DNA of 32,844 nucleotides. Source: an uncultured Planctomyces sp. GTDB taxonomy: Bacteria; Planctomycetota; Planctomycetia; Planctomycetales; Planctomycetaceae. The notes under the pieces are model-generated. The model made no database searches. It was not told the DNA's origin and saw only the letters and a list, made by a program, of their open reading frames with translations. The DNA is taken from NCBI GenBank assembly GCA_937899075.1, contig CALDJX010000311.1, positions 1 through 32,844 of the forward strand, written 5' to 3'. The position numbers and the translations under genes were made by a program. This document shows, one piece after another, positions 17,949-26,700 of this stretch. Every line of letters begins with the position of its first letter. Positions within the stretch are counted from its first letter, which is position 1.

Positions 17949-19301
17949 CTATCGCTCCGAGAGGAGATGGTCGATCGTGCCGCTGCTGTCTGCAAAGCGT
18001 TTCATATCAAGCCCCATCATGCGAGCCTGCGTCAGCCACAGATTCGCGAGCGGCGTGCCTTCGGGCATGTTGATGTGCTGCCCGGCGGTTACTCGTTCTC
18101 CGCCACCGGCCACGATGATCGGCAGGTCGTTGTACTGATGCGTCGACCCGTCGCCGAGACCTGACCCGTACGTGAACAACGTGTTGTCGAGCAGCGACGT
18201 TCCGTCTGATTGCTCGATCTGGTCCATCTTGTCGATCAGATAGACGTACTGCTCAATGTGGAAGCGATCGACTTTGAGCAGGTCGTCGATCATCTTCGTC
18301 TGGTTGTGCGACATCCCGTGATGGCTTCGCGGCTTGTCAAACAAACTTTCGAACATGTAGGGAGTGTCCCAACGCTCGGGCCCGATCATGAACGTCGCGA
18401 CGTTTGTTAAACCTGTCTGCAACGCAACGACCATCAAGTCGCCCATCAGTCGGATGTATTCGCCGCGCGGCATGTGAGCTTCGGTGGGTTCTTCGAAGTC
18501 GACTTTGGCCAGCTCTGCTCGCATCGTTTCGAGCCGGTCCATCTGAGTTTCGATCGTGCGAATCGATTCGAAGTACTCCGCGAACTTCTGCCGGTCTGCG
18601 TAGCCGAGATCCTTACTGAGCGACCGGGCATCCTCCAGCACCAGGTCAGTGACGTCACGGTAGCGATCGACTTCCTGCGTCGAAAACAGTCGGTGATACA
18701 TTTTGCGAGGGTCACGAATCGACGGCGCAAGATGCCCGGTGCCGTACCACGAAATGTTGTCGAAGTAGATCGACTCTTTGTTATCTCGATGGCTGTTGCA
18801 ACTGAACTCAAGCGTCCGGAACGGCGTTTGCGAGCCGACATGATCGGCGACGAGATGGTCGAGTGTTCGATTCAGTGGCCACGCCGTCCCTTTGATCGTG
18901 TAGGGTTCCGCGCTGCTGAGGTAGCACGATGCGCATTGAGCGTGCACGTCGGTGCCTTGCTGAAATGTCCGGTCCATGCCGGTGATCAGGTTCACCTTGC
19001 TCTTGAACTTCTCCAACGGTTCCATCGTCGGCGTGAGCTGATCGAGCGGCCTGACGCTGAAGTTCGGATTCTGCTTACCGAGTGACTTCATCACGTTGCC
19101 GAGGTTGCCCTTCGGAATGATGTCGTCGGCTTCGCCCGGAAAGAAGCCTCGCCGTACGACTCCGATCGGCACATAGAAGTGCGCCATCCGCTGAGCAACC
19201 GGCTTGCCCGGCGCAGCACTGGTGACACTTTCCATCCACGGCAGAGCCAATGCGGCGCCACCAACTCCCCGCAGAAACTTTCGTCGTGACAATGATTTCA
19301 T
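17949..19301 (-). CDS. DUF1552 Tat-exported protein
   Basis: A 450-residue DUF1552 protein. The N-terminus carries a twin-arginine signal (SRRKFLRG at 5-12, then a hydrophobic stretch GGAALALPW). Family-typical segments include MAHFYVPIGV, NLITGMD and the C-terminal PIIVAGGGERV. DUF1552 proteins are abundant in planctomycetes and almost always follow a DUF1592/DUF1588-type cytochrome gene, as here, where only 15 bases separate them. The biochemical role is unknown; alkaline-phosphatase-superfamily relationship has been suggested for the similar DUF1501 family. The sulfatase gene follows 55 bases later on the same strand. Confidence 0.92.
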   Translation of the reverse strand: MKSLSRRKFLRGVGGAALALPWMESVTSAAPGKPVAQRMAHFYVPIGVVRRGFFPGEADDIIPKGNLGNVMKSLGKQNPNFSVRPLDQLTPTMEPLEKFKSKVNLITGMDRTFQQGTDVHAQCASCYLSSAEPYTIKGTAWPLNRTLDHLVADHVGSQTPFRTLEFSCNSHRDNKESIYFDNISWYGTGHLAPSIRDPRKMYHRLFSTQEVDRYRDVTDLVLEDARSLSKDLGYADRQKFAEYFESIRTIETQMDRLETMRAELAKVDFEEPTEAHMPRGEYIRLMGDLMVVALQTGLTNVATFMIGPERWDTPYMFESLFDKPRSHHGMSHNQTKMIDDLLKVDRFHIEQYVYLIDKMDQIEQSDGTSLLDNTLFTYGSGLGDGSTHQYNDLPIIVAGGGERVTAGQHINMPEGTPLANLWLTQARMMGLDMKRFADSSGTIDHLLSER

Positions 19302-19316
19302 CGTGCTACCACTTCG

Positions 19317-21410
19317 TTATTGCTGATCTGCGGGAATTGTTTTCGGATTGCTCTTGCTCATAAAAGGTTTGCTCAGAGCTACCTGCTTGAGCAACGTCTG
19401 AAACCTGTATCCATCCTTGGCGGTCGCTTGAGCAATTTCGTCGAGAGCGATCTGGTCCGCTGCTCCCAGTTCCCGAGCGAGGCCAAACGAAAGTAGATGC
19501 CCGGCCAATGCTCTGGCGAAGCGATCCTTCTCGACGAGTATCGCCTCCTTGAACTCAATGATGTCGGAGAACTCGTGCTTTCGAAACAGCGTTCCGGACA
19601 TGTCGACATCGCGACCGTTCTCGTACTGAGTCCGCCAGACGCCGATCGGATCGTAGTTCTCGAGGGCGAATCCGAGTGGATCGATCTGCTCATGACAGCC
19701 TTTGCAGTCCGACCGTTCGCGGTGCAACGCCAGACGTTCTCGTAACGTGAGATGTTCTTCTTCGGCGGACGGCTTCTCACCCAGCGGCGGGACATCGGCG
19801 GGTGGCGGCTCTGGAGGTTTGTTAAAGATGACCGTAGCGATCCACGCTCCGCGGGTGATCGGCTGAGTTCGCTCCGGGCCGGAGGTCATCGTCATGACAG
19901 CCGCGTTTGTGATCACTCCACCGTTTCGGCGATCCGTGACGGGGACGCGGTTGAAGTTAAGAACCGTGACTGCACCGCCGCCCTTCTTTTTTCCAGTCGT
20001 AGCCAGCGGTCCGTAGGCGTCTTCCAGCAACGCGGATCGGTAGGTGAAATCAGGATCGATGAGTTGCGTGATCGGCAGGTTTTCGATCAACACCGTTTCG
20101 AACAGCAGCAGCGGTTCCATCATCATGTGCATGCTGTCGCGATATTTGGAGAAGTAGAAGTTGGGATACTTCTCACGATTCGGCACGGACGAGATGATCC
20201 GTTCAAGCTGCAGCCATTGTGCCGGAAAACTGTCGCAGAACCTTTTGAGTTTGCGATCTTTCAACATCCGACTGTACTGAGCGTTCAGGACTTCCGGTGT
20301 TGATAACGTGCCGGCCGCGGCCAGTTCGAGCAGTTCCTGATCGGGGATGCTGCCCCACAGAAAGAACGACAAACGCGAGGCGAGTTCAAAGTCGTCAATC
20401 GATTCTGCGGTCTCGCCGCTTCCCGACATGTCATAAAGATAGAGGAACTTCGGAGACGAAATCGTCGCGGCCGCGACAGATTTCATGACCTCTGTGAATG
20501 CAACGCCCGAGTCCAGTTGTCGATCGACGAAGCTGGCATACCGTTCAAGTATTGTCGGCTCGACGGAACGTCGAAAAGCTGTCGTGAGGAATGGTTCAAG
20601 CCGTCGCCGCGCTTCGGCCTTCAGGTCTGCTTGTTCGGTCGGTGCTTCGAAAAACATTTTCCAGATGCCAACGTTTCTCGGATCAAAGTCGGAACTTCGA
20701 GTGACGGATTGGCCGAGCTTCAAAAACTCTTCCATCAGCAGCGGCGATAGTGAGAGGTGATCGCCTCGATTATCGAAACCGTGTTCGGCTCGCAAGTCCT
20801 GAGGAAAAGCCGCGACCCCCGCGAGGCGTCGTTCAATCAGCTGTGATTTACCAAGTGGTCGGCTGCCGACGGTGACGACGTCGGCCATCTTTCCGGTCTC
20901 AGGTTTAAAGTAACCTTTATGGTCTCGCATCATCCGCTCGGGCAACGTGAAGACGATACATTGCAGATCGAACAGATCGACGACGGCGTTGTTGTACTGA
21001 AAGCGGTTCATTCGTCGGACGGGAGCGTGCGGAAACGTCTGCTGACGGGCGACGGCCGAATGCAGGATCACTCGCAACTCCGAGATCATTCGCTGGCGGA
21101 GTTTCGGATCGAGCGGCGGCTCACCTTCGGGCGGCATTTCTTCCAGATCGAGCACGTCGATCAGCGAACGAATCAGCTCCGGGTTGTTGTCCAGATCACC
21201 GCTCTTCATCGCCAGCAAATTGAGGTCGCCCTCTAACTCGTCAGCGTTCCCGCCGTGACACTTCGCGCAATGCTTCTGCACGGCCGGTGCGATGAGTTTC
21301 GTAAAAGAGTGAGTCTCAACCGGAAAGGCTAAACCGACGCCGACGCTGTGTAGCACCGCCAGCGCGGCAATCATTGCGGTGAGGAAGTGTGGTGGCAGTC
21401 GTTTCCACAT
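19317..21410 (-). CDS. Planctomycete cytochrome c-type protein (DUF1587/1592/1588/1585)
   Basis: A 697-residue exported protein. After a signal peptide (FLTAMIAALAVLHSVGVGLA) a class I heme motif CAKCH lies at 48-52 (planctomycete cytochrome C domain). The rest follows the DUF1587, DUF1595, DUF1592, DUF1588 and DUF1585 order: RRMNRFQYNNAVVDLF, LASRLSFFLWGSIPD, FNRVPVTDRRNGGVITNAAV, and near the C-terminus CKGCHEQIDPLGFALENYD with a second CxxCH. It is probably a heme protein outside the cytoplasm. I chose ATG 21410 because it begins a clear signal peptide; the frame is open to 21659 but that extension has no signal character. It is the first gene of the minus-strand operon. Confidence 0.92.
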   Translation of the reverse strand: MWKRLPPHFLTAMIAALAVLHSVGVGLAFPVETHSFTKLIAPAVQKHCAKCHGGNADELEGDLNLLAMKSGDLDNNPELIRSLIDVLDLEEMPPEGEPPLDPKLRQRMISELRVILHSAVARQQTFPHAPVRRMNRFQYNNAVVDLFDLQCIVFTLPERMMRDHKGYFKPETGKMADVVTVGSRPLGKSQLIERRLAGVAAFPQDLRAEHGFDNRGDHLSLSPLLMEEFLKLGQSVTRSSDFDPRNVGIWKMFFEAPTEQADLKAEARRRLEPFLTTAFRRSVEPTILERYASFVDRQLDSGVAFTEVMKSVAAATISSPKFLYLYDMSGSGETAESIDDFELASRLSFFLWGSIPDQELLELAAAGTLSTPEVLNAQYSRMLKDRKLKRFCDSFPAQWLQLERIISSVPNREKYPNFYFSKYRDSMHMMMEPLLLFETVLIENLPITQLIDPDFTYRSALLEDAYGPLATTGKKKGGGAVTVLNFNRVPVTDRRNGGVITNAAVMTMTSGPERTQPITRGAWIATVIFNKPPEPPPADVPPLGEKPSAEEEHLTLRERLALHRERSDCKGCHEQIDPLGFALENYDPIGVWRTQYENGRDVDMSGTLFRKHEFSDIIEFKEAILVEKDRFARALAGHLLSFGLARELGAADQIALDEIAQATAKDGYRFQTLLKQVALSKPFMSKSNPKTIPADQQ

Positions 21411-21820
21411 GGGAAGCTGCTCGCTGTTCTGGTCGAAGGACGAGATGCGAGCATCGTGGGACGAGTGCTCGGCGGGGAAATCGAAGGAGCAAATCGTACC
21501 CGAATCTCGCTCCGATTTCGCACCTGTCGAGCGGATGTCAAGACTTCGGCGATCACTCCCTTGGTCATGTCGGGCAGCAATTGGTCCTGCCGGGCTGCGT
21601 CGCTGACGACGCACTCCGTCCGAAGCACGGAAGCTGGATAGCGAACAGACAAATCGCAACGATATTCAGTTTTGCAGCTCGCACCATTCTCTGATCCTCG
21701 ATGGAAGTTCAATCACCAGTCAGCCCGAATCATAACGACAGCTTTCGCGGACGACGCTATCATGGAAAACTCATTTCTGGAATGACCGGCCGCTATGTGA
21801 GCCTGTGAGAATAGGGTTTA
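21411..21820. other. Divergent intergenic region between the two planctomycete gene sets
   Basis: This 410-base gap must contain promoters for the minus-strand cytochrome/DUF1552/sulfatase operon and the plus-strand DUF1501 operon. Several frames stay open on both strands, as expected for GC-rich sequence, but none looks coding. I see no repeat element or clear operator here. Confidence 0.5.
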
Positions 21821-23170
21821 GTGACGATGATAGATTTCGGTTCATTTAAAGCTCGCGACTGCGGCGGCGCGACACGCCGTTCGTTTTTAATGACTGCCGC
21901 TACGATTCCGCTGGCCATGAGCGCCGGCCTGCCGACGGCGGAAGCGATCGCCGCAGCGAAGGACCGCGCGAAGGCGAAGTCGGTAATTCTGCTCTGGCTA
22001 TGGGGCGGACCAAGTCACATCGATCTGGTGGATCCAAAACCGGATGCGTCAATGGACTATCGAGGTCCGTTCGGCACGATCGACACTCGCACCACCGGGA
22101 TGAAGTTCACCGAACTGCTGCCGCGAATGGCTGCTCGATCTGACCAGTTCAGCGTGATTCGTTCGATGGTTAATTCCAACAATGGACACCCTGGCGCAGG
22201 CACCGTCGGCCTGACGGGTTTCGAAGAATCGCCCGGCCCTGTTCAGCCGAACTTCGGCGCAATCGTTTCCAAGCATCGTGGGCAGAACGGTTCGCTGCCT
22301 CCGTTTTTCTATGTGGGACGGGGAATTCCTCGCGACCTGCCAACGCGAATCGAAGGTTACGGCGGAGGCACGCTCGGCAAAGCGTACGATCCGTTTCTCG
22401 TCAGCGCGTCTGACCGAGGCGAAGTCAGCATTCCATCGCTGAAAATGATGCCGAACATGTCACCAGGTCGAATCAGTGATCGTCGTCAGCTGCTGACTCA
22501 ACTTGATGAAGAACGTTACCGGCTGGACACCGCGAAGGTGGCAGAGTGGGGGCACAAGTACCAGTCCGCTTACGGGCTACTGACCAGTGCAGAAGCGCGA
22601 GCCGCGTTTGACCTCACTCAGGAATCGACGAAGACTCGATCCAGTTATGGCCGGTCGACTTTCGGGCAAGGGTGTTTGCTGGCGCGGCGATTGGCCGAGG
22701 CCGGCGTGCCCTACATTCAGGTCAACTGGAGCGAGTACGTCGAGACCTTCACGCCCGGTGGCGACTGGGGCTGGGACACGCACATCTACAACTTCGAACT
22801 GCTCCAGGATCGGCATGGCCCAATTTTCGACCGGGCGTACTCGGCGTTGCTCGACGACATGACCGAACGCGGTCTGATGGAAGACACGCTGCTGATTGCG
22901 ATGGGCGAGTTCGGTCGGACACCGCGCATCAGTAACCGCGCCGCTCGCGAGCATTGGAATCAGTGCTACTTTTCAATCTGGGCTGGAGCCGGAGTTCAAC
23001 CTGGCCGAGCGATCGGGCAAAGCGACCTGAAAGGCGAGCGGCCCGTTTCGCGACCAATCACCCCGCTGATGGCCGGCACGACGATCGCCGAGTTGGCAGG
23101 TGTGGGTGCTCAGCAACGTGCGGAACTCAAGGTTCTCGACGGCGGGAGTGTGATCGATGAACTGTTTTGA
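21821..23170 (+). CDS. DUF1501 Tat-exported protein
   Basis: A 449-residue DUF1501 protein with a twin-arginine signal (TRRSFLM, then TAATIPLAMSAGLPTAEA). Family-typical segments are VILLWLWGGPSHIDL, DPKPDA, the NNGHPGAGT region, VNWSEYVETF and GEFGRTPRI. DUF1501 proteins belong near the alkaline-phosphatase/sulfatase superfamily and in planctomycetes are usually encoded with a DUF1549/DUF1553 protein, which is found here two genes downstream. The annotated start is GTG; ATG 21827, two codons later, is equally possible. The end of the gene touches a palindromic repeat (23169-23253). Confidence 0.92.
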   Translation: MTMIDFGSFKARDCGGATRRSFLMTAATIPLAMSAGLPTAEAIAAAKDRAKAKSVILLWLWGGPSHIDLVDPKPDASMDYRGPFGTIDTRTTGMKFTELLPRMAARSDQFSVIRSMVNSNNGHPGAGTVGLTGFEESPGPVQPNFGAIVSKHRGQNGSLPPFFYVGRGIPRDLPTRIEGYGGGTLGKAYDPFLVSASDRGEVSIPSLKMMPNMSPGRISDRRQLLTQLDEERYRLDTAKVAEWGHKYQSAYGLLTSAEARAAFDLTQESTKTRSSYGRSTFGQGCLLARRLAEAGVPYIQVNWSEYVETFTPGGDWGWDTHIYNFELLQDRHGPIFDRAYSALLDDMTERGLMEDTLLIAMGEFGRTPRISNRAAREHWNQCYFSIWAGAGVQPGRAIGQSDLKGERPVSRPITPLMAGTTIAELAGVGAQQRAELKVLDGGSVIDELF

Positions 23171-23253
23171 ACATCGAACATCCAACGTCGAACGCCCAAC
23201 ATCGAACGACAGAACTTCAATGTTCGATGTTGGACGTTCGATGTTCAATGTTC
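23169..23253. repeat. GAACATCGAACATC-type inverted repeat
   Basis: Tandem GAAC-ATC units on the left (23169-23205) face complementary GATGTTC-type units on the right (about 23219-23253), with a short loop. In the forward frame such elements encode peptides like FEHRTSNVERPTSN and FDVGRSMFNVR, a pattern I recall from spurious N-termini in planctomycete and verrucomicrobial annotations. The element begins at the last two bases of the DUF1501 stop region and runs into the start of the TolB-like gene. Confidence 0.85.
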
Positions 23254-24140
23254 GCATCGGCGTCGTGTTGCTGGCTGTTTTTCTCTTCGCGTCTGCCGAT
23301 GCGTACGCTGCAGAACCTGTGCGACTTACAACTGACGGCGCTCTGAAGCGGGACCCTTGTTTCGTCGAAGGCGGAGCAAAGCTTGTTTACTGCTACGATG
23401 AGGGGCCCGACCTCGTCCGAATGTTGCAGATGAAGATGGATGATCGGTCGATCACTCCCGTCTTCGAAGACGCGGGAATTCGTCACAACCTGGAGCCTGC
23501 CTGGTCGCTCGACGGCAAATGGATTGCTTACACGCAGTGCACCGGCAACCTGACCGCTCGGCTGGTAATCCATAACCGAGCCGACAACGCCGACGCTTTT
23601 ATTACTCATGCCGGCCGGGGTGGGACTCGCAGTCCAACGTTTTCTCCCGACAGCAAGACGGTCGTCTACGCTTTCGCCGAAACCGGGCCCCAGCAGCTTT
23701 GGTCAGTCGACACGGCTGGCAAGAACAAGAAACAGTTGACCGAGTGCTCGGGAATCACGAACTGGCCAACGTTCACGCCGGACGGCAAGACGATTGTTTT
23801 CGCCAACAGTCGTGAGAACAACTACGAGATCTACTCCGTGTCAGTTGACGGCTCGAACGAGCGACGTCTCACCGAAAATACGATCATGGATATCCGCCCG
23901 CGCGTGTCGCCTGATGGAAATCGAATCGCGTTTGTGAGCACTCGTGACGGCAACTACGAAGTCTACGTGATGAATCTCGACGGGTCGCGAGTTCAACGGA
24001 TCACGCAGTCAGAAGAACGGGATGACTACCCGGCCTGGCACCCCAACGGAAAACAGCTTGTCATCGCTTCCGAGCGCGACGGCGAATTTGACCTTTATCT
24101 TTTTGACGTCGAGCCAACGCAGTTGGCGTCTGGCAACTGA
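23241..24140 (+). CDS. Exported TolB-like beta-propeller (PD40/WD40-like) protein
   Basis: From ATG 23241 the product has 299 residues. It starts with a signal peptide (MFNVRIGVVLLAVFLFASAD...AYAA) and continues as repeated PD40 blades, each with a core such as SWSLDGKWIAYT, TFSPDSKTVVYA, TFTPDGKTIVFA, RVSPDGNRIAFV and AWHPNGKQLVIA. The fold is a TolB-type propeller in the periplasm or paryphoplasm, likely for protein or ligand binding. The frame is open back to 23157, but that part is translated repeat sequence, so I reject it as the start. The first codons of the chosen gene still fall in the right arm of the repeat. It lies between DUF1501 and DUF1549 genes. Confidence 0.85.
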   Translation: MFNVRIGVVLLAVFLFASADAYAAEPVRLTTDGALKRDPCFVEGGAKLVYCYDEGPDLVRMLQMKMDDRSITPVFEDAGIRHNLEPAWSLDGKWIAYTQCTGNLTARLVIHNRADNADAFITHAGRGGTRSPTFSPDSKTVVYAFAETGPQQLWSVDTAGKNKKQLTECSGITNWPTFTPDGKTIVFANSRENNYEIYSVSVDGSNERRLTENTIMDIRPRVSPDGNRIAFVSTRDGNYEVYVMNLDGSRVQRITQSEERDDYPAWHPNGKQLVIASERDGEFDLYLFDVEPTQLASGN

Positions 24141-24169
24141 GACATCGTGCTACGGAATGCTGTAATTCA

Positions 24170-26668
24170 ATGCCGAAAAAACGTGTTGCGCAAGTGCTCC
24201 GCTTAGTTCAGTTCATGCTCGTCGTCGTTTGCCTGGCTTTCGGCGGCGCTGCAGATGCAGCCGACAAATCATTCGTCGGCAGCATTTCCAGGCTCGACGT
24301 GTTTCCTGAAGAGTTTGAACTGACCGGGCCTCGATCGTCGGCTCAGCTCGTCGTCACCGGACACCTGACGAATGGCGAAATTGTTGATGCCTCGTCGACA
24401 GCTTCATTCGTCGTAGCGAAGCCTGAAGTGCTCAGTATTTCCGCGAGTGGGCGAGTGTCGCCGAAGCATGCCGGCGAAACGCAAATTCACGTTTCCGTTG
24501 GCGGCGCATCGAAGACCCTGACGGCGCGAGTTTCCGGTCAGAGGACCGCTGGCTCTGTTTCCTTCGAACACGAAACGCTCCCGGCGCTGGCCAAGGCCGG
24601 TTGCAGTGGCGGAGCTTGTCACGGGTCGCCTCATGGCAAGGGCGAGTTTCGTCTGTCGCTGTTTGGCTTCGAGCCGGCTTTCGATCGCGCATCGCTCGTT
24701 CGCGAGTCTCAAAGCCGCCGAGTCAATACGATCAATCCGGCGCAGAGCCTACTGCTTCGTAAGCCGACGATGCAGATCCCTCATGCCGGCGGCCGCCGAC
24801 TGAAGCCGGGCGATGATTTGTACTCGGTGCTGCACGACTGGATTGGGGAAGGATGCCCGGTCGATCCACCGGAAGCAGCCTGCCTGGGCATCGAGGTTTT
24901 CCCGTCGGTAAACCGCGTTCTTCGATTTCCCGCCAACACTCAACAGTTCAGCGTTCGCGCTCGATTTGCTGACGGATCGATTCGAGACGTGACTCACTTG
25001 TCGCAGTTTTCACTGTCCGATCCGACCGTCGCCAACGCCACTTCGAGTGGCCTGGTCACCGGAGTGAATCGCGGAGAGACTGCCGTCATTGTGCGATATC
25101 TCGAATTCATCGAGACGCCTCTGCTGACGTTCGTTCAAGACGTTGAAGACTTCGTGTGGAAAGACCCGCCGATCTTCAACTATGTCGACGAAAATGTTGA
25201 TCAGAAACTCAAGCAGCTTCAGTATCAGCCGGCCGAAGTCTGCTCCGACGAAACATTCGTGCGGCGTGTTTACCTCGACGTCCTGGGGACTCTGCCAACG
25301 ATCGAAGAAGCCGATCGATTTCTGGCAGACGCGTCTCAGGAGAAACGAAAGCGACTGATCGACGAGCTGCTTGGTCGGCCAGACTTTGCCCTGTTCTGGG
25401 CCCAGAAGTGGGGAGATCTGCTGAGAGTTTCTCGCAAGCAGATCGGCTTGAACAGCGTTTTCAAATACAGCCAGTGGTTGCAGGCCGCGATCAGCAACAA
25501 CATGCCGTACGATCAGTTCGCTCGCGAACTACTCACCGCATCCGGTAGCACGATCACATCGCCCGCGGGCAACTACTACCGCACCGCCGCGGAAACCCTG
25601 GACGCGATGGAGTCGACGGCTCAACTGTTTATGGGCACTCGAATTCAATGTGCGAAGTGCCACAATCATCCGTTCGAACGTTGGACTCAGAGCAACTACT
25701 ACGGATTGGCGTCTTTCTTCAATCGAATCGAACGACGAAAGACCGATCAGCCTGAAGAAGTGATTCTCTGGTCACGAAACTCCGGCGAAGTTCATCACCC
25801 GGCCGACAATCGCGTCATGAAGCCGTGGGTTCCCGTTACCGGCGATCTGGAGATCGCAAATTCGGCGGATCGGAGAACGGCGCTCGTCGAGTGGCTGACT
25901 TCGCCGGAGAACCCCTTCTTCGCGCGAGTCGAAGTCAATCGAATCTGGGCTCAGGTCATGGGGCGAGGCATCGTCGAACCGTTCGACGATTTTCGAGATT
26001 CCAATCCGCCAGCCAATGCTCCGCTGCTGGACGCACTGGCTCAGGATTTTGTCGACCACGGTTTCGATCGACTCCACATTCTCAGGACAATTCTCAACAG
26101 TCGGACTTACCAGGCGGACTCACGACCCAACGAGTTCAACCGCGACGACAACAAATACTTTTCTCACTACATGCCGAGACAGTTAACTGCCGAGCAACTG
26201 GTCGACGCTCTCGGCCAGGTTGCTGGACGGCCGAAACAGTTTGGGCTCGTGGCGGCTGACACGAAGGCCACCTGGCTGCCAGCTCCCGACCTGCAACCGC
26301 ACGACCGATCGAAACTCGGTGAGGCCGACTTCCTCAAAGTCTTCGGTCAGCCGGAACGTCAGTCAGTCTGCGAATGTGATCGCGGAGATGACTCAAGCCT
26401 CGGTCAGGCACTTGAACTGCTCAATGGAAGTTTTGTGAATCAACTACTGAATGACGGAAGCAACCGGCTGCACCACAATGTCCGAATCGGGCGGCCAACG
26501 AAGGAAATCATCATCGAGTTGTACCGGCTGGCGTTGAGTCGGCATCCGAGCGAATCTGAGTTGAATCACAGTCTGGCCTACGCAGAAGCTCAATCCGACA
26601 AAGCGAGGGCTCTGGAAGACATCTGCTGGGCGATCGTTAACAAAGAAGAGTTTCTGTTTCAGCATTAA
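24170..26668 (+). CDS. DUF1549/DUF1553 planctomycete cytochrome-type protein with Big2-like domains
   Basis: An 832-residue exported protein (signal peptide about 1-30). Two Ig-like (Big2) domains are visible: residues about 40-125 (DVFPEEFELTGPRSSAQLVV) and about 240-320 (EVFPSVNRVLRFPANTQQFSV). Between them CSGGACH at 145-151 is a CX4CH heme-like motif. DUF1549 starts near 350 (TFVRRVYLDVLGTLPT) and includes CAKCHNHPFERW with CxxCH at 494-498. DUF1553 occupies about 565-825 (ALVEWLTSPENPFFARVEVN, ILNSRTYQ). It is the usual partner of DUF1501 proteins. The start follows the TolB-like gene by 29 bases, consistent with one operon. Confidence 0.92.
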   Translation: MPKKRVAQVLRLVQFMLVVVCLAFGGAADAADKSFVGSISRLDVFPEEFELTGPRSSAQLVVTGHLTNGEIVDASSTASFVVAKPEVLSISASGRVSPKHAGETQIHVSVGGASKTLTARVSGQRTAGSVSFEHETLPALAKAGCSGGACHGSPHGKGEFRLSLFGFEPAFDRASLVRESQSRRVNTINPAQSLLLRKPTMQIPHAGGRRLKPGDDLYSVLHDWIGEGCPVDPPEAACLGIEVFPSVNRVLRFPANTQQFSVRARFADGSIRDVTHLSQFSLSDPTVANATSSGLVTGVNRGETAVIVRYLEFIETPLLTFVQDVEDFVWKDPPIFNYVDENVDQKLKQLQYQPAEVCSDETFVRRVYLDVLGTLPTIEEADRFLADASQEKRKRLIDELLGRPDFALFWAQKWGDLLRVSRKQIGLNSVFKYSQWLQAAISNNMPYDQFARELLTASGSTITSPAGNYYRTAAETLDAMESTAQLFMGTRIQCAKCHNHPFERWTQSNYYGLASFFNRIERRKTDQPEEVILWSRNSGEVHHPADNRVMKPWVPVTGDLEIANSADRRTALVEWLTSPENPFFARVEVNRIWAQVMGRGIVEPFDDFRDSNPPANAPLLDALAQDFVDHGFDRLHILRTILNSRTYQADSRPNEFNRDDNKYFSHYMPRQLTAEQLVDALGQVAGRPKQFGLVAADTKATWLPAPDLQPHDRSKLGEADFLKVFGQPERQSVCECDRGDDSSLGQALELLNGSFVNQLLNDGSNRLHHNVRIGRPTKEIIIELYRLALSRHPSESELNHSLAYAEAQSDKARALEDICWAIVNKEEFLFQH

Positions 26669-26700
26669 GAATCAGTCAGGCACTCATAGCGGAACAGATT

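Noticed and set aside
21411-21659. N-terminal extension of the DUF1592-type cytochrome
   Set aside because: The frame is open, but the clean signal peptide starts at 21410 and the extension is Arg/Ser-rich without coding character.
23157-23240. Upstream start of the TolB-like gene
   Set aside because: These codons are translated palindromic repeat (EHRTSNVERPTSN) and would put 28 residues ahead of a clean signal peptide.
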